Origin: Acinetobacter lanii | Lineage (GTDB): Bacteria > Pseudomonadota > Gammaproteobacteria > Pseudomonadales > Moraxellaceae | NCBI RefSeq assembly: GCF_011578285.1 | Contig: NZ_CP049916.1 | Coordinates: forward strand, 3,162,001 to 3,226,000 | Length of the DNA: 64,000 nt | Direction of reading: 5' to 3' | Shown here: in pieces, positions 10,214 through 18,916 of the stretch | How positions within the stretch are numbered: position 1 is the stretch's first letter | Layout of the letters: each line of letters starts with the position of its first letter | Notes under the pieces: model-generated | Told to the model about the DNA's origin: nothing | Database searches by the model: none | The model's input: only the letters and a program-made list of their open reading frames with translations | Translations under genes and position numbers: made by a program

Positions 10214-11701
10214 ATGTCTTTCGCGAAAATTTATACGCGTGGCTTGCTCGGCTTACATGCACCACAAATCGAAGTTGAAGTTCATGTCAGCCAAGGTCTG
10301 CCTTCGCTGACCATTGTGGGCTTGCCTGAAGCCGCTGTTCGGGAAAGTAAGGATCGTGTTCGCTCTGCCATTATTAATAGTGGTTTCTTATTTCCCACCA
10401 AACGCTTAACCATTAATCTTGCACCTGCTGACTTACCCAAAGATGGTTCAAGGCTCGATCTACCGATTGCTTTAGGTATTTTGATTGCTTCGGGACAACT
10501 GCCTGAAAATAGTACCGATGATTTTGAATTTATCGGTGAATTGGCACTCGATGGCATGCTCAGACCGGTTACAGGGACTCTGACCATTGCTATGGCATGT
10601 CAAATGGGCAAACATCAATTGATGTTACCAACGGCCAATGCAGAAGAAGCCGCTCAACTTCCTGATTTTAAAGTTTATGCAGCAGAAAGTCTCAAACAAG
10701 TCTGTGAACATTTTTTAAAAACGCACCAAATTAACGCAACACCCTCGACACAGCCGCAAAATACAAATCACGCTAAATTTGATTTGGCCGATGTGAAAGG
10801 TCAGCTGCGTCCTAGACGTGCTTTAGAAATCGCTGCTGCGGGCGGACACTCTATTCTATTTAAAGGTCCACCGGGAACAGGGAAAACCTTATTGGCTTCT
10901 CGACTCTCCAGTATTTTGCCACCTTTAAATGCACAAGAAAATTTAGAAGTCGCGAGTATTTATTCGATTGCCAATGCCCAGCACAGCTTTGGACAACGTC
11001 CTTTTCGTGCGCCGCATCATACTGCATCAGCCGTAGCTTTGGTCGGTGGTGGTTCACATCCAAAACCCGGTGAAATTACCTTAGCCCATTTAGGGGTTTT
11101 ATTTTTAGATGAACTGCCTGAATTTGATCGCAAAGTATTGGAGGTTTTGAGACAGCCGCTTGAGTCAAAAGAAATCGTGATTTCTCGTGCATCAAGGCAA
11201 ATTACCTTTCCTGCCAACTTTCAATTCATCGCAGCCATGAACCCATGTCCCTGTGGTTATGCCTTTAACCAAGACAGTCGTTGTCAATGTTCAGCCGAAT
11301 CGATTAAACGTTATCAAAACCGAATTTCAGGCCCTTTACTCGATCGGATTGATTTACACATTGATGTCCCACCACTCAAAGCGCAAGATTTACAAGACCA
11401 TAAGCCTGTAGAAAATTCCGAGACGGTGCGTGCTCGGGTGATTCAAGCCTATGACATTCAAATGCATAGGCAAGGTTTTCTCAATCAAGCCCTTACACCA
11501 CAGCAGCTCGAGCAATTTGTTCAGCTCGATGCTGCCGCTCAACAGATTATGGCAACAGCACAACAACGGTTAAATTTATCGGCACGTGCTTACCATCGGA
11601 TTTTAAGAGTGGCCCGTACCATTGCCGATCTTGCCCAAAGTGAACATATTCAAACAGCGCATTTAACCGAAGCTTTATCCTATCGAAGCCAGCAACAATA
11701 A
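10214..11701 (+). CDS. comM: Competence protein ComM (YifB family AAA+ helicase)
   Basis: Hexameric AAA+ motor that drives branch migration when incoming DNA is recombined in natural transformation. Domains: N-terminal Lon-protease-like fold (residues 1-170), Mg-chelatase AAA+ core with Walker A GPPGTGKT (218-225), Walker B VLFLDELPEF, the Cys-rich AAMNPCPCGY, and a C-terminal helical domain. At 495 residues it is full length. This gene is the classic insertion target of AbaR-type resistance islands in A. baumannii; here it is uninterrupted. Confidence 0.96.
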   Translation: MSFAKIYTRGLLGLHAPQIEVEVHVSQGLPSLTIVGLPEAAVRESKDRVRSAIINSGFLFPTKRLTINLAPADLPKDGSRLDLPIALGILIASGQLPENSTDDFEFIGELALDGMLRPVTGTLTIAMACQMGKHQLMLPTANAEEAAQLPDFKVYAAESLKQVCEHFLKTHQINATPSTQPQNTNHAKFDLADVKGQLRPRRALEIAAAGGHSILFKGPPGTGKTLLASRLSSILPPLNAQENLEVASIYSIANAQHSFGQRPFRAPHHTASAVALVGGGSHPKPGEITLAHLGVLFLDELPEFDRKVLEVLRQPLESKEIVISRASRQITFPANFQFIAAMNPCPCGYAFNQDSRCQCSAESIKRYQNRISGPLLDRIDLHIDVPPLKAQDLQDHKPVENSETVRARVIQAYDIQMHRQGFLNQALTPQQLEQFVQLDAAAQQIMATAQQRLNLSARAYHRILRVARTIADLAQSEHIQTAHLTEALSYRSQQQ

Positions 11702-11731
11702 TTTTTCACTTCAAATACAAATCTAAGATAT

Positions 11732-11757
11732 AAAAAAGCGACCTGATGGTCGCTTTT
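11732..11757. terminator. Bidirectional terminator between comM and TorF-type porin
   Basis: Stem AAAAGCGACC/GGTCGCTTTT with TGAT loop, A- and T-runs on both sides; the two neighbouring genes converge on it. Confidence 0.8.
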
Positions 11758-11774
11758 GAGCAAATCAATTGAGC

Positions 11775-12542
11775 TTAGAATTCATATTTCAAACCAAAGA
11801 CCACTTTATTTTTCAAGGATGTATCATCACGTAATTTTCCGCCAACCACAAAATCCATTGCCACACTTGCGCCAGTATCACCCAGTGGATGACTCAAACC
11901 AATATTGAAATGACGGAAATTAAAGTCTTCAGTGGTATTGAGTGCTGCTTCATGGTCTCCACTGTCATTGTTATAATACAAACCGACTGAAGTGTTCAAA
12001 GTGAAATCTTTCGGCAATGGATAACTGTAGCTACCTAGAATATAAGTATCCCCAGTATTGCCAAAAATCGAATCATCCAGAACCGTTTGTGCTGTTAAAG
12101 AAAAATCTTTGTAGTTCAGACCAATGATACTTTCAGGGAAATCTGAATCGACATCTGACTCAGTGTATAAATAATAAATTGCACCAACGGTGAAACCTAA
12201 GTCGTCGTTAATTTTACCGTTATAGCCCAAGTAAAAATCATGCTCAAAGGCTTTACTGCCCTCTAGCGATTCTGTCACCGGATTATAATCGGACAATGAA
12301 TATCCTAAAGTTGAACCCCAGTATCCTGCATAAAATCCAGAGGCGTGGCTGTAGTCTAAGCCCCCTTGAACAGTTGCATTATCATTTTCAGGGCTGATGG
12401 TATTACCACGTAAAATATATTGTGAAACCACACCAATATTGCCAGAGATGCTATGTTCTGATGTTGGCTCATCGGCTGCAAATGTCAATGTTGAAGCCGA
12501 TGCTGCAACGGCTAATCCGAGTAATTTGAGAGTCGATTTCAT
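11775..12542 (-). CDS. TorF family putative porin, copy 1
   Basis: Outer-membrane beta-barrel of the TorF/Gcw_chp family (TIGR02001 type); transport substrate unknown. About 255 residues from MKSTLKLLG: signal peptide cut near TFAADE, then SGNIGVVSQYILRG, the typical first strand, alternating aromatic strands, and a terminal Phe (LKYEF) as in barrel proteins recognised by BamA. ATG 12542 is chosen over 12557 because AGGGGAT sits just before it. Related to the neighbouring copy at 12906-13676. A near-consensus sigma-54 promoter lies 50-75 bases upstream. Confidence 0.85.
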   Translation of the reverse strand: MKSTLKLLGLAVAASASTLTFAADEPTSEHSISGNIGVVSQYILRGNTISPENDNATVQGGLDYSHASGFYAGYWGSTLGYSLSDYNPVTESLEGSKAFEHDFYLGYNGKINDDLGFTVGAIYYLYTESDVDSDFPESIIGLNYKDFSLTAQTVLDDSIFGNTGDTYILGSYSYPLPKDFTLNTSVGLYYNNDSGDHEAALNTTEDFNFRHFNIGLSHPLGDTGASVAMDFVVGGKLRDDTSLKNKVVFGLKYEF

Positions 12543-12602
12543 TGTTATCCCCTGCATGATCTATTGCATTTTTTTGTTGATACTTAAACTCCTGAGTAAG
12601 TT

Positions 12603-12618
12603 TGCAATAGCTGTGCCA
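12603..12618 (-). promoter_or_regulatory. Sigma-54 (RpoN) promoter, TorF-type porin copy 1
   Basis: Minus strand TGGCACA-GCTA-TTGCA matches the -24/-12 consensus TGGCACG-N4-TTGCW at all positions but one, with exact spacing. The predicted start, near 12592, gives a leader of about 50 bases to the chosen ATG. Confidence 0.7.
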
Positions 12619-12831
12619 AAGTCTGAGCAGAGAGTTAAGAATATTTTTTAAAACATTTAAGCTATTAATTTTTGTTATTTTTTTATTTTATCTTTTGAAT
12701 CTACCTGATACTGAATCGGCCTATTTATTAGAATAGCTCAGCATATTTACAATAAATCACAGTCTTATAAATGTTTACATATCGCACTATTTAAAGACTA
12801 TTCTTTAATCAATCGATTTATTCTTGTTCAA

Positions 12832-12866
12832 AAAAAGTGCACTTTATTGCGTGCACTCTTTTTTAG
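12832..12866 (-). terminator. Terminator of TorF-type porin copy 2
   Basis: Inverted repeat GTGCAC...GTGCAC with an 8-base loop, A-run on the left and T-run on the right; on the minus strand the stem is followed by seven T. It starts 40 bases past the porin stop. The remainder of the 12543-12905 gap is AT-rich and holds the upstream region of copy 1. Confidence 0.7.
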
Positions 12867-12905
12867 CGTGTTCGATGCCTATTGGGCTGTTAAATGTGGA
12901 TTGGT

Positions 12906-13676
12906 TTAGAAACTATAACTGACACCGAATACCAAGTGATCGTCTAAATTGCCATTTTCACGGTCCTTACCGCCCCAAATATAATCAAGTGTCATATCGA
13001 CGCCCACATCGGGAAAGGATTTACCCACACCGAAACGTAGTTCATTCAACACCAAATCTTCCGTGGTCGAGATCATGGAATCATCTTGGCTACTGTTAAA
13101 GATATTCACGCCCACCAATGTATTTAGGGCAAAGTCATACGGGAGTGGATAACTATACGCTGCGCTTAAGTAGACATCACCGGCATTGCCATAATTCACA
13201 TCAGACAATGCCACCCCCAAGTTCACAGCGAGGTTTTTATAAGCCACTTCAGATACCCATTCCGTACCGGTGGTACGGCGCTTTTCACTGCGATCATCGT
13301 TATATACTGAACCACCACGATGATAGAAATAAGCAGCCAATTTGGTATTGAAACTTAAGTTTTCTGTTAGCTCACGCCCATAACCAATATAGAAGTCATT
13401 TTCAAAGCTGTTGTTTCGGCTTTCATCAGATGGATCGTAATCTAAAGTTGAACCCCAATATTCAGCTAGGAAACCACTCTTATGGACATATCCTAAGCCC
13501 CCTTGAATCGACAGATCATGATTTTCAACGCTGCCTCGATACACGTATTTAGATACTACACCAATATTTCCGGAGAACGTATGTGTCGGTGTGGCCTCTT
13601 CAACTTCCGCCCAAACAGCTGTGCTAGAGAGCATCATCATGGTTGCTAAAATTTTTTTATACAGAGCACGTGGCAT
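12906..13676 (-). CDS. TorF family putative porin, copy 2
   Basis: Second outer-membrane barrel of the TorF/Gcw_chp type, about 256 residues. Signal peptide cut near AVWAEVE; shared blocks with copy 1 are SGNIGVVSKYVYRG, EYWGSTLDYDPSD, NAGDVYLSAAYSYPLP and the terminal Phe. The start is ATG 13676; a TTG at 13682 is also in frame, and neither has a clear ribosome site. Unlike copy 1, no sigma-54 motif is seen upstream, so the two are probably controlled separately. Substrate unknown. Confidence 0.82.
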   Translation of the reverse strand: MPRALYKKILATMMMLSSTAVWAEVEEATPTHTFSGNIGVVSKYVYRGSVENHDLSIQGGLGYVHKSGFLAEYWGSTLDYDPSDESRNNSFENDFYIGYGRELTENLSFNTKLAAYFYHRGGSVYNDDRSEKRRTTGTEWVSEVAYKNLAVNLGVALSDVNYGNAGDVYLSAAYSYPLPYDFALNTLVGVNIFNSSQDDSMISTTEDLVLNELRFGVGKSFPDVGVDMTLDYIWGGKDRENGNLDDHLVFGVSYSF

Positions 13677-13933
13677 GAGCAAATAACCGACTGAAAGAGA
13701 ATCGAAAGTTTACCGATTTTAAAAAAAAATGCTTAAAATTAATCAGAAAAAAGTGCATTTTGGTGAAAAAAAAGACAATTAAAAATAAGATTAAAAATAA
13801 TGTAAAAAAATAATTATATGAATAATATCAATTTATAAATGAAATCGAATCTATTTATGTTTAAAAAAACCGCAATATTCCAATAATGTATAACTTTAAT
13901 CAAAAATAATTTTAATAAACCAGTCTTTTTTGT

Positions 13934-13950
13934 TATACATTATGTATACA
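13934..13950. promoter_or_regulatory. Palindrome upstream of the OprD-type porin (possible operator)
   Basis: A perfect 7-1-7 palindrome, TATACAT-T-ATGTATA, overlaps TGTATACA, the core of operators bound by FadR/FCD-type GntR regulators. A related half site (AATGTATAAC) lies at about 13886-13895. It falls where the porin's core promoter is expected, about 55 bases before the start codon. The rest of the gap 13677-14003 is very AT-rich. Confidence 0.4.
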
Positions 13951-14003
13951 ATTTCCCCATGTTTACTTTTTATTGATCTAATTTGATATAAGGCTTCTTA
14001 CCA

Positions 14004-15362
14004 ATGCAAAAACCAAAAAAATTTACATTGGCAGTACTCATACAAGCTGCACTCATTTCTACAGCTTATGCTAGTGAACAAAGCGAAGCCAAAGGATTTA
14101 TCGAAGATGCCGAAGGATCGGTCCTGTTGCGTACAGGTTTTATCACCCGAGATCGAGATAATGGTCGAACAGACACCAGTTCTTTAGGTCAAACCGCGAT
14201 TTTTGATCTTGAATCTGGCTTTACCCCAGGTGTGATCGGCGTGGGTGTCGATGTGGTCGGTGATGTTGGTTTTAAAATTGGTAAAAACCGTCACGCAGGT
14301 AATGGTATGTTGCCACTGAAAAACGATGGCAAAGTGACAAATGGTTTAGTTGATCCATATGATACTTGGGGTCGTGGCGGTGGTCGTGTCAAAGCCCGTA
14401 TTTCAAATACCACCATTTCTTATGGTACGCATGTATCAGATTTACCTGTGTTAGCGAGTAACACTGCACGTTTGGTGCCTGAGTACTATACGGGCTTTAT
14501 GGTCAAGAGCCGTGAAATTAAAGATCTAGAATTAGTGGCAGGTAAATTCACCAAGAACCAATATTCTGACCAAATTTCATCTGACCAAATTGGTTTAGAC
14601 CGTGCGGTGTTCTGGGGTGCATCTTATAAATTCAATGATCAACTCAATGCATCTTATTATGGTGTTCAAGTCAAAGACCTGATAGACCGTCATTATTTAA
14701 ATACCTCTTATAAACAAAATTTCGCCGATGACAGTTCTTTAACTTACGATTTCACCGGTTATTACACCAAATTTGATAAAAATGCCTCGACGGCTTCTGC
14801 AACCGGTTATGTTCAAGAAGGATACGATAATGACAAACATGATAATTACGGTAAAGCAGGCGTAGATAAATCTAACAGCATTTGGAGTATCTCTGCGGAC
14901 TATAACAAAGGCAATCATGATGTCTTAGCAGCCTACCAACAAAATACCGGTAGTGTTGGTTATGACTATGGTTCAAATGGTGATGGTTACCAAAGTATTT
15001 ATATTGCGAACTCCTACCTATCTGACTTCGTAGGTAACCATGAGAAGTCAGTGCAACTACGTTATAACTATGACTTTAAAGGTTGGAATATTCCAGGGCT
15101 AACCTGGACCACGGCGTTTGTTTACGGTTGGGATATTGATGCTCGTGTGAAACAAGCGGATGGCAGTGTAAATATTGAAGAAGGTCGTGAACACGAATTC
15201 TTTAACCAAGTCAAATACACAGTGCAAAGTGGTTTTGCTAAAGGGGCAAGTTTACGTCTACGTAATTCAATGCTGCGTTCAAATACAGCCTACAACAGCC
15301 CATACATGGGGAATGTTGAAGAATGGCGTATCTTCCTTGATGTACCTGTAACCTTGTTCTAA
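14004..15362 (+). CDS. oprD: OprD family outer-membrane porin (OccAB1-like)
   Basis: 18-strand substrate-specific channel for basic amino acids and small carboxylates. Acinetobacter homologues have been studied as entry routes for small molecules. 452 residues: signal peptide ending near TAYASE (residue 24), then FIEDAEGSVLLRTGFITRDRD, which matches the OprD N-terminal plug region, and a WGRGGGRVKARISNT segment with the basic ladder. The C-terminus ends in Phe (PVTLF). In A. baumannii the OccAB1 gene lies near ppa as here, which supports the assignment; the exact substrate is not deducible. Confidence 0.88.
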   Translation: MQKPKKFTLAVLIQAALISTAYASEQSEAKGFIEDAEGSVLLRTGFITRDRDNGRTDTSSLGQTAIFDLESGFTPGVIGVGVDVVGDVGFKIGKNRHAGNGMLPLKNDGKVTNGLVDPYDTWGRGGGRVKARISNTTISYGTHVSDLPVLASNTARLVPEYYTGFMVKSREIKDLELVAGKFTKNQYSDQISSDQIGLDRAVFWGASYKFNDQLNASYYGVQVKDLIDRHYLNTSYKQNFADDSSLTYDFTGYYTKFDKNASTASATGYVQEGYDNDKHDNYGKAGVDKSNSIWSISADYNKGNHDVLAAYQQNTGSVGYDYGSNGDGYQSIYIANSYLSDFVGNHEKSVQLRYNYDFKGWNIPGLTWTTAFVYGWDIDARVKQADGSVNIEEGREHEFFNQVKYTVQSGFAKGASLRLRNSMLRSNTAYNSPYMGNVEEWRIFLDVPVTLF

Positions 15363-15403
15363 GCGAATGTTCTCATCTGAACGTTCTAATGAGTATCAGT
15401 CAT

Positions 15404-15434
15404 AAAAAAACCTGCATTGAATGCAGGTTTTTTT
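15404..15434. terminator. Bidirectional terminator between porin and ppa
   Basis: Stem AAACCTGCATT/AATGCAGGTTT flanked by A and T runs; convergent genes on both sides. Confidence 0.85.
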
Positions 15435-15481
15435 ATTGCAGTGTCGCCACCGTTAAAATGGCGGAGACACTCAAAATAATC

Positions 15482-16018
15482 TTATTTGTTTGCTTCTTGG
15501 TAAGCCGCAATTGAGCTCAATACTTCTTGTTTCGCAACATCAGCACCTTCCCAACCACTCAATTTTACCCACTTGCCTGCTTCTAGGTCTTTATAGTGCG
15601 CAAAGAAGTGTTCTACTTGCTTGATCAACAAGTCAGGAAGATCGGTATATTCTTGAACATCTTTGTAAAGCGGGGTTAATTTGTCGTGTGGTACCGCGAT
15701 TAATTTCGCATCTACACCACCGTCATCTTCCATGTTCAATTTACCCACAGGACGGCAACGAATTACAGAACCTGGTGCAACTGGGTGTGGTGTTACTACA
15801 AGTACGTCTAATGGGTCACCATCCAATGACAATGTGTTTGGTACATAACCGTAGTTTGCTGGGTAGAACATTGCAGTACCCATGAAACGGTCAACAAACA
15901 ACGCATCAGAATCTTTGTCGATTTCGTATTTGATTGGCGCTGCATTTGCAGGGATTTCAATGATCACGTAGATGTCGTTTGGTGCATCTTTACCCGCAGG
16001 GATGTTACTGTAGCTCAT
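15482..16018 (-). CDS. ppa: Inorganic pyrophosphatase
   Basis: Family I soluble pyrophosphatase; hydrolyses the pyrophosphate released by biosynthetic reactions and so pulls them forward. 178 residues, normal for the hexameric bacterial form. The signature DGDPLDVLV (D66, D68, D71) binds the metals; [12 protein letters not shown] and YPANYGYVP are further active-site blocks. The start has a clear GAGTTTCCT-type leader; it is monocistronic between a terminator and the MAPEG gene. Confidence 0.96.
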   Translation of the reverse strand: MSYSNIPAGKDAPNDIYVIIEIPANAAPIKYEIDKDSDALFVDRFMGTAMFYPANYGYVPNTLSLDGDPLDVLVVTPHPVAPGSVIRCRPVGKLNMEDDGGVDAKLIAVPHDKLTPLYKDVQEYTDLPDLLIKQVEHFFAHYKDLEAGKWVKLSGWEGADVAKQEVLSSIAAYQEANK

Positions 16019-16134
16019 AGGAAACTCTTTAACAGTGAAGTGTTTAATATTGTCGATTATAACGCTTTATCAAGCAATCTTAACCCGATTATACAATTTC
16101 AATGATATTTTTTGGTATGTCAAAGCATGCCTTT

Positions 16135-16533
16135 TTAGATGGTTCGAATCACGATCACCAACAATAAGATCGGACATGCCATCGATAAAAACCAAATAAT
16201 CGATCTTAAGGTCGACAGATTCGCTAAATAGCAAATGCCATACACCACACGTAAAACCAAGTAAGCAATGCCAAGCATCATGGTAATGCCCTGTGGAATC
16301 ACCATATATTCTGCCATTAAAATCGCAGCAATAAATAAAGGCAGACTTTCGAAACTGTTTTGTTGTGCTGCGTTGGCACGTGCTGCAAGCCCTGTCGACT
16401 TTGCCAAAAATTCACGTGGGTTCTGATTGTCTTGCGCTTTAAAACCCGCAGCGATTTTTGCAATCATGGTAAATGCATACGGCATTAAACAGGCAATTAA
16501 AATTAAATAAACGATGCCATCAATCCCATGCAT
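16135..16533 (-). CDS. MAPEG family membrane protein
   Basis: The MAPEG superfamily comprises small four-helix membrane proteins, some with glutathione-dependent activity; the bacterial members are mostly uncharacterised. 133 residues from MHGIDG with four hydrophobic segments, and the family blocks NPREFLAKSTGLAARANAA and QQNSFESLPLF (Asn/Glu/Arg positions of the glutathione-binding loop). A longer frame to ATG 16566 exists; the shorter start is preferred because GGATAG lies upstream of it and it fits the family length. Confidence 0.82.
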   Translation of the reverse strand: MHGIDGIVYLILIACLMPYAFTMIAKIAAGFKAQDNQNPREFLAKSTGLAARANAAQQNSFESLPLFIAAILMAEYMVIPQGITMMLGIAYLVLRVVYGICYLANLSTLRSIIWFLSMACPILLLVIVIRTI

Positions 16534-16637
16534 GAATTTTCTATCCAATAAATTCTTATTGGGCATATCATAGCATGCGGTATATGCGATAATTTTTGTT
16601 TAATTATTGCCTTTTTGAAATTTTCACTGGAATCGCC

Positions 16638-17027
16638 ATGAAAAATCTTGATCAGTCCGATCAGAAGCAATTTCTTGATGTGTTAGATCAGCAGAAAATC
16701 CATCAACGAAAAGTCGATCGTGTGCTTTATATTGTTCTCCCGATTGTTGCATTTCTGCTTTGCGTGATATGTGCCAATTACAATTGGCAATCGACGGCAG
16801 GCACCTTCTTTATGTTATTGATTGCTTTTATTGCAGTCGGTATTCGTCGTTTAAATCTAAAACTGTGGTTAGTGATCGTGGCTGTCTACAGTTTGGTTGA
16901 CATTTATTTCACCTATTCAGGTCAACTGCCGATTCAAGCAGTCGGTCGTCAAATGGGCACCATGCTGACCTTTGTCGGAATTCTTGGGATTGGTCGTCCT
17001 TACTTTGACCGTTGGCTGATGAAATAA
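16638..17027 (+). CDS. Hypothetical membrane protein
   Basis: Not recognised. About 129 residues from MKNLDQSD, with a soluble N-terminal 35 residues, then three or four hydrophobic stretches (VLPIVAFLLCVICA, FFMLLIAFIAVGI, LWLVIVAVYSLVDIYF, MLTFVGILGIG). GGAAT precedes ATG 16638; the longer TTG frame at 16596 lacks support. Divergent from the MAPEG gene, and ends before a strong terminator shared with fadD. Confidence 0.7.
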   Translation: MKNLDQSDQKQFLDVLDQQKIHQRKVDRVLYIVLPIVAFLLCVICANYNWQSTAGTFFMLLIAFIAVGIRRLNLKLWLVIVAVYSLVDIYFTYSGQLPIQAVGRQMGTMLTFVGILGIGRPYFDRWLMK

Positions 17028-17057
17028 GCTTGCTCAAAACTGCTCCTTCTATTGCAT

Positions 17058-17086
17058 AAAAAAAGCGCCATAACGGCGCTTTTTTT
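17058..17086. terminator. Bidirectional terminator before fadD end
   Basis: Stem AAAAGCGCC/GGCGCTTTT with ATAAC loop and A/T runs on both sides; convergent genes. Confidence 0.87.
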
Positions 17087-17097
17087 GAAGTTCTGAA

Positions 17098-18771
17098 TTA
17101 TTTACGTAAATCTTTACGCAGGATTTTACCCACATTGGATTTTGGTAATTCATCCATAAACTCAACATAACGTGGGCGTTTATAACCGGTTAAGTTTTGT
17201 TTCGCGAATGCCAAGATTTCTTCTGTGGTTAAAGATGGATCTTTTTTCACCACAAACAGTTTTGGCACTTCACCTGATTTTTCATCCGCAACACCAATCG
17301 CCGCCACTTCCAATACTTTTGGATGGGTTGCAATCACTTCTTCGATTTCAGATGGATAGACGTTAAAGCCAGATACCAAAATCATGTCTTTCTTACGATC
17401 GACGATTTTAAAGTAGCCGCGTGCATCCATAATTCCGATGTCACCGGTACGGAAGTAGCCATCAGCGCTCATCACTTTTGCAGTTTCATCTGGACGGTTC
17501 CAATAGCCTTTCATGACTTGTGGACCACGAATCGAGATTTCGCCTTGTTCACCTTGAGACAAATGATTACCTTCGTCATCCAAAATCGCAACATCAGTCA
17601 ACGGCAATGGAATACCAATGGTACCACTGAATTCTTCAGATGCAGGCGGATTCGCAGTTGCAATTGGTGAGGTTTCAGATAAACCATAACCTTCAATAAT
17701 GTTGGTGCCCGTGATTTTTTTCCATGCCGCAGCCGTTGAAGGCAATACAGCCATACCACCGCCCATCGCCATTTTAAGGTTGCTGTGATCGAGTTGTTTA
17801 AACTCTTCGTTATGCACCAATGCATTAAACAACGTATTCACTGCCGGGAAGAAACTTGGTTGATATTTACGAAGTTCTTTAATCACTGCCGGCAAATCAC
17901 GTGGATTTGGAATCAAGACATTGGCTTGACCTTTATACATGCCGTATAGCGCACAGACCATAAATGCAAAGATGTGGTACAGCGGTAAAGCACAGAAAAT
18001 ACGGTCGTCTTTGCTGCCATCATGGTTGCCAAATTTACTTTGGAAAATACCATCGGCCTGCATTAAATTCGCCACCAAATTGCGATGCGTCAGTTCAGCA
18101 CCCTTCGATACACCTGTAGTTCCACCCGTATATTGAAGTACCGCGGTATCACTCAAGGTCACCGTTGGGCGTTTATAATTGTTGGCATTGGCTTTGGCCA
18201 TTGCTGCATTAAAAGTGATGTGCCCTGGAATATTCCATGCTGGAATTTGTTTACGTACTTTACGTAAAACAAAGTTCACTAACGTACCTTTAAGCACACC
18301 GAGCATGTCACCTACAGAGGCAATAATCACATGCTTCACAGGCGTTTTACCAATAATAGTTTGGTAAACAGATGCAAAGTTTTCAATAATCACCAAAGCT
18401 TCAGCACCTGAGTCATTCAATTGATGCTCAAGTTCACGTGCGGTATACAGCGGATTCACGTTGACCAAGACAAGCCCTGCACGGAATACGGCCAATGCCA
18501 CCACAGGATATTGCAAAACGTTCGGCATCATGACCGCAACGCGCGTACCTTTGGCCAAACCTAAGCTTTGTAGGTAAGCAGCAAATTGGCGGCTCGCAAC
18601 GTCAAGTTCATTGAATGACAAGGTTTTATCCATGAAGATAAAAGCATCACGTGAACCAAATTTCTGGAAATTACGCTCAAAAATATCAATGAGAGAAGTG
18701 TTTTCCTGTGGCAATTCTACAGTTTCTGGAATCCCAGTCTTTTGGTATTCAGCGAACCAAACCTTTTCCAT
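17098..18771 (-). CDS. fadD: Long-chain fatty acid-CoA ligase
   Basis: Adenylate-forming enzyme at the inner membrane that activates fatty acids with ATP and CoA for beta-oxidation. 557 residues, close to E. coli FadD (561). The AMP-binding P-loop YTGGTTGVSKG is at 214-224, then EGYGLSETSP, the DGYFRTGDIG hinge region and the C-terminal KDMILVSGFNVYP and VGKILRKDLR with the catalytic Lys. A single gene; upstream 145 bases separate it from the parC stop. Confidence 0.93.
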   Translation of the reverse strand: MEKVWFAEYQKTGIPETVELPQENTSLIDIFERNFQKFGSRDAFIFMDKTLSFNELDVASRQFAAYLQSLGLAKGTRVAVMMPNVLQYPVVALAVFRAGLVLVNVNPLYTARELEHQLNDSGAEALVIIENFASVYQTIIGKTPVKHVIIASVGDMLGVLKGTLVNFVLRKVRKQIPAWNIPGHITFNAAMAKANANNYKRPTVTLSDTAVLQYTGGTTGVSKGAELTHRNLVANLMQADGIFQSKFGNHDGSKDDRIFCALPLYHIFAFMVCALYGMYKGQANVLIPNPRDLPAVIKELRKYQPSFFPAVNTLFNALVHNEEFKQLDHSNLKMAMGGGMAVLPSTAAAWKKITGTNIIEGYGLSETSPIATANPPASEEFSGTIGIPLPLTDVAILDDEGNHLSQGEQGEISIRGPQVMKGYWNRPDETAKVMSADGYFRTGDIGIMDARGYFKIVDRKKDMILVSGFNVYPSEIEEVIATHPKVLEVAAIGVADEKSGEVPKLFVVKKDPSLTTEEILAFAKQNLTGYKRPRYVEFMDELPKSNVGKILRKDLRK

Positions 18772-18916
18772 AATGCCATATTCTCCAATTAGTAATCCTT
18801 GGTTTTAAACTGTTCTTTTCATCATTGAGCTATTATTAAGATGTTGGTGCTCAATGACGCATCCATATCCATTTACGCAATCATATATAACGTATTTTGA
18901 ACTATGGATGCTAGTT

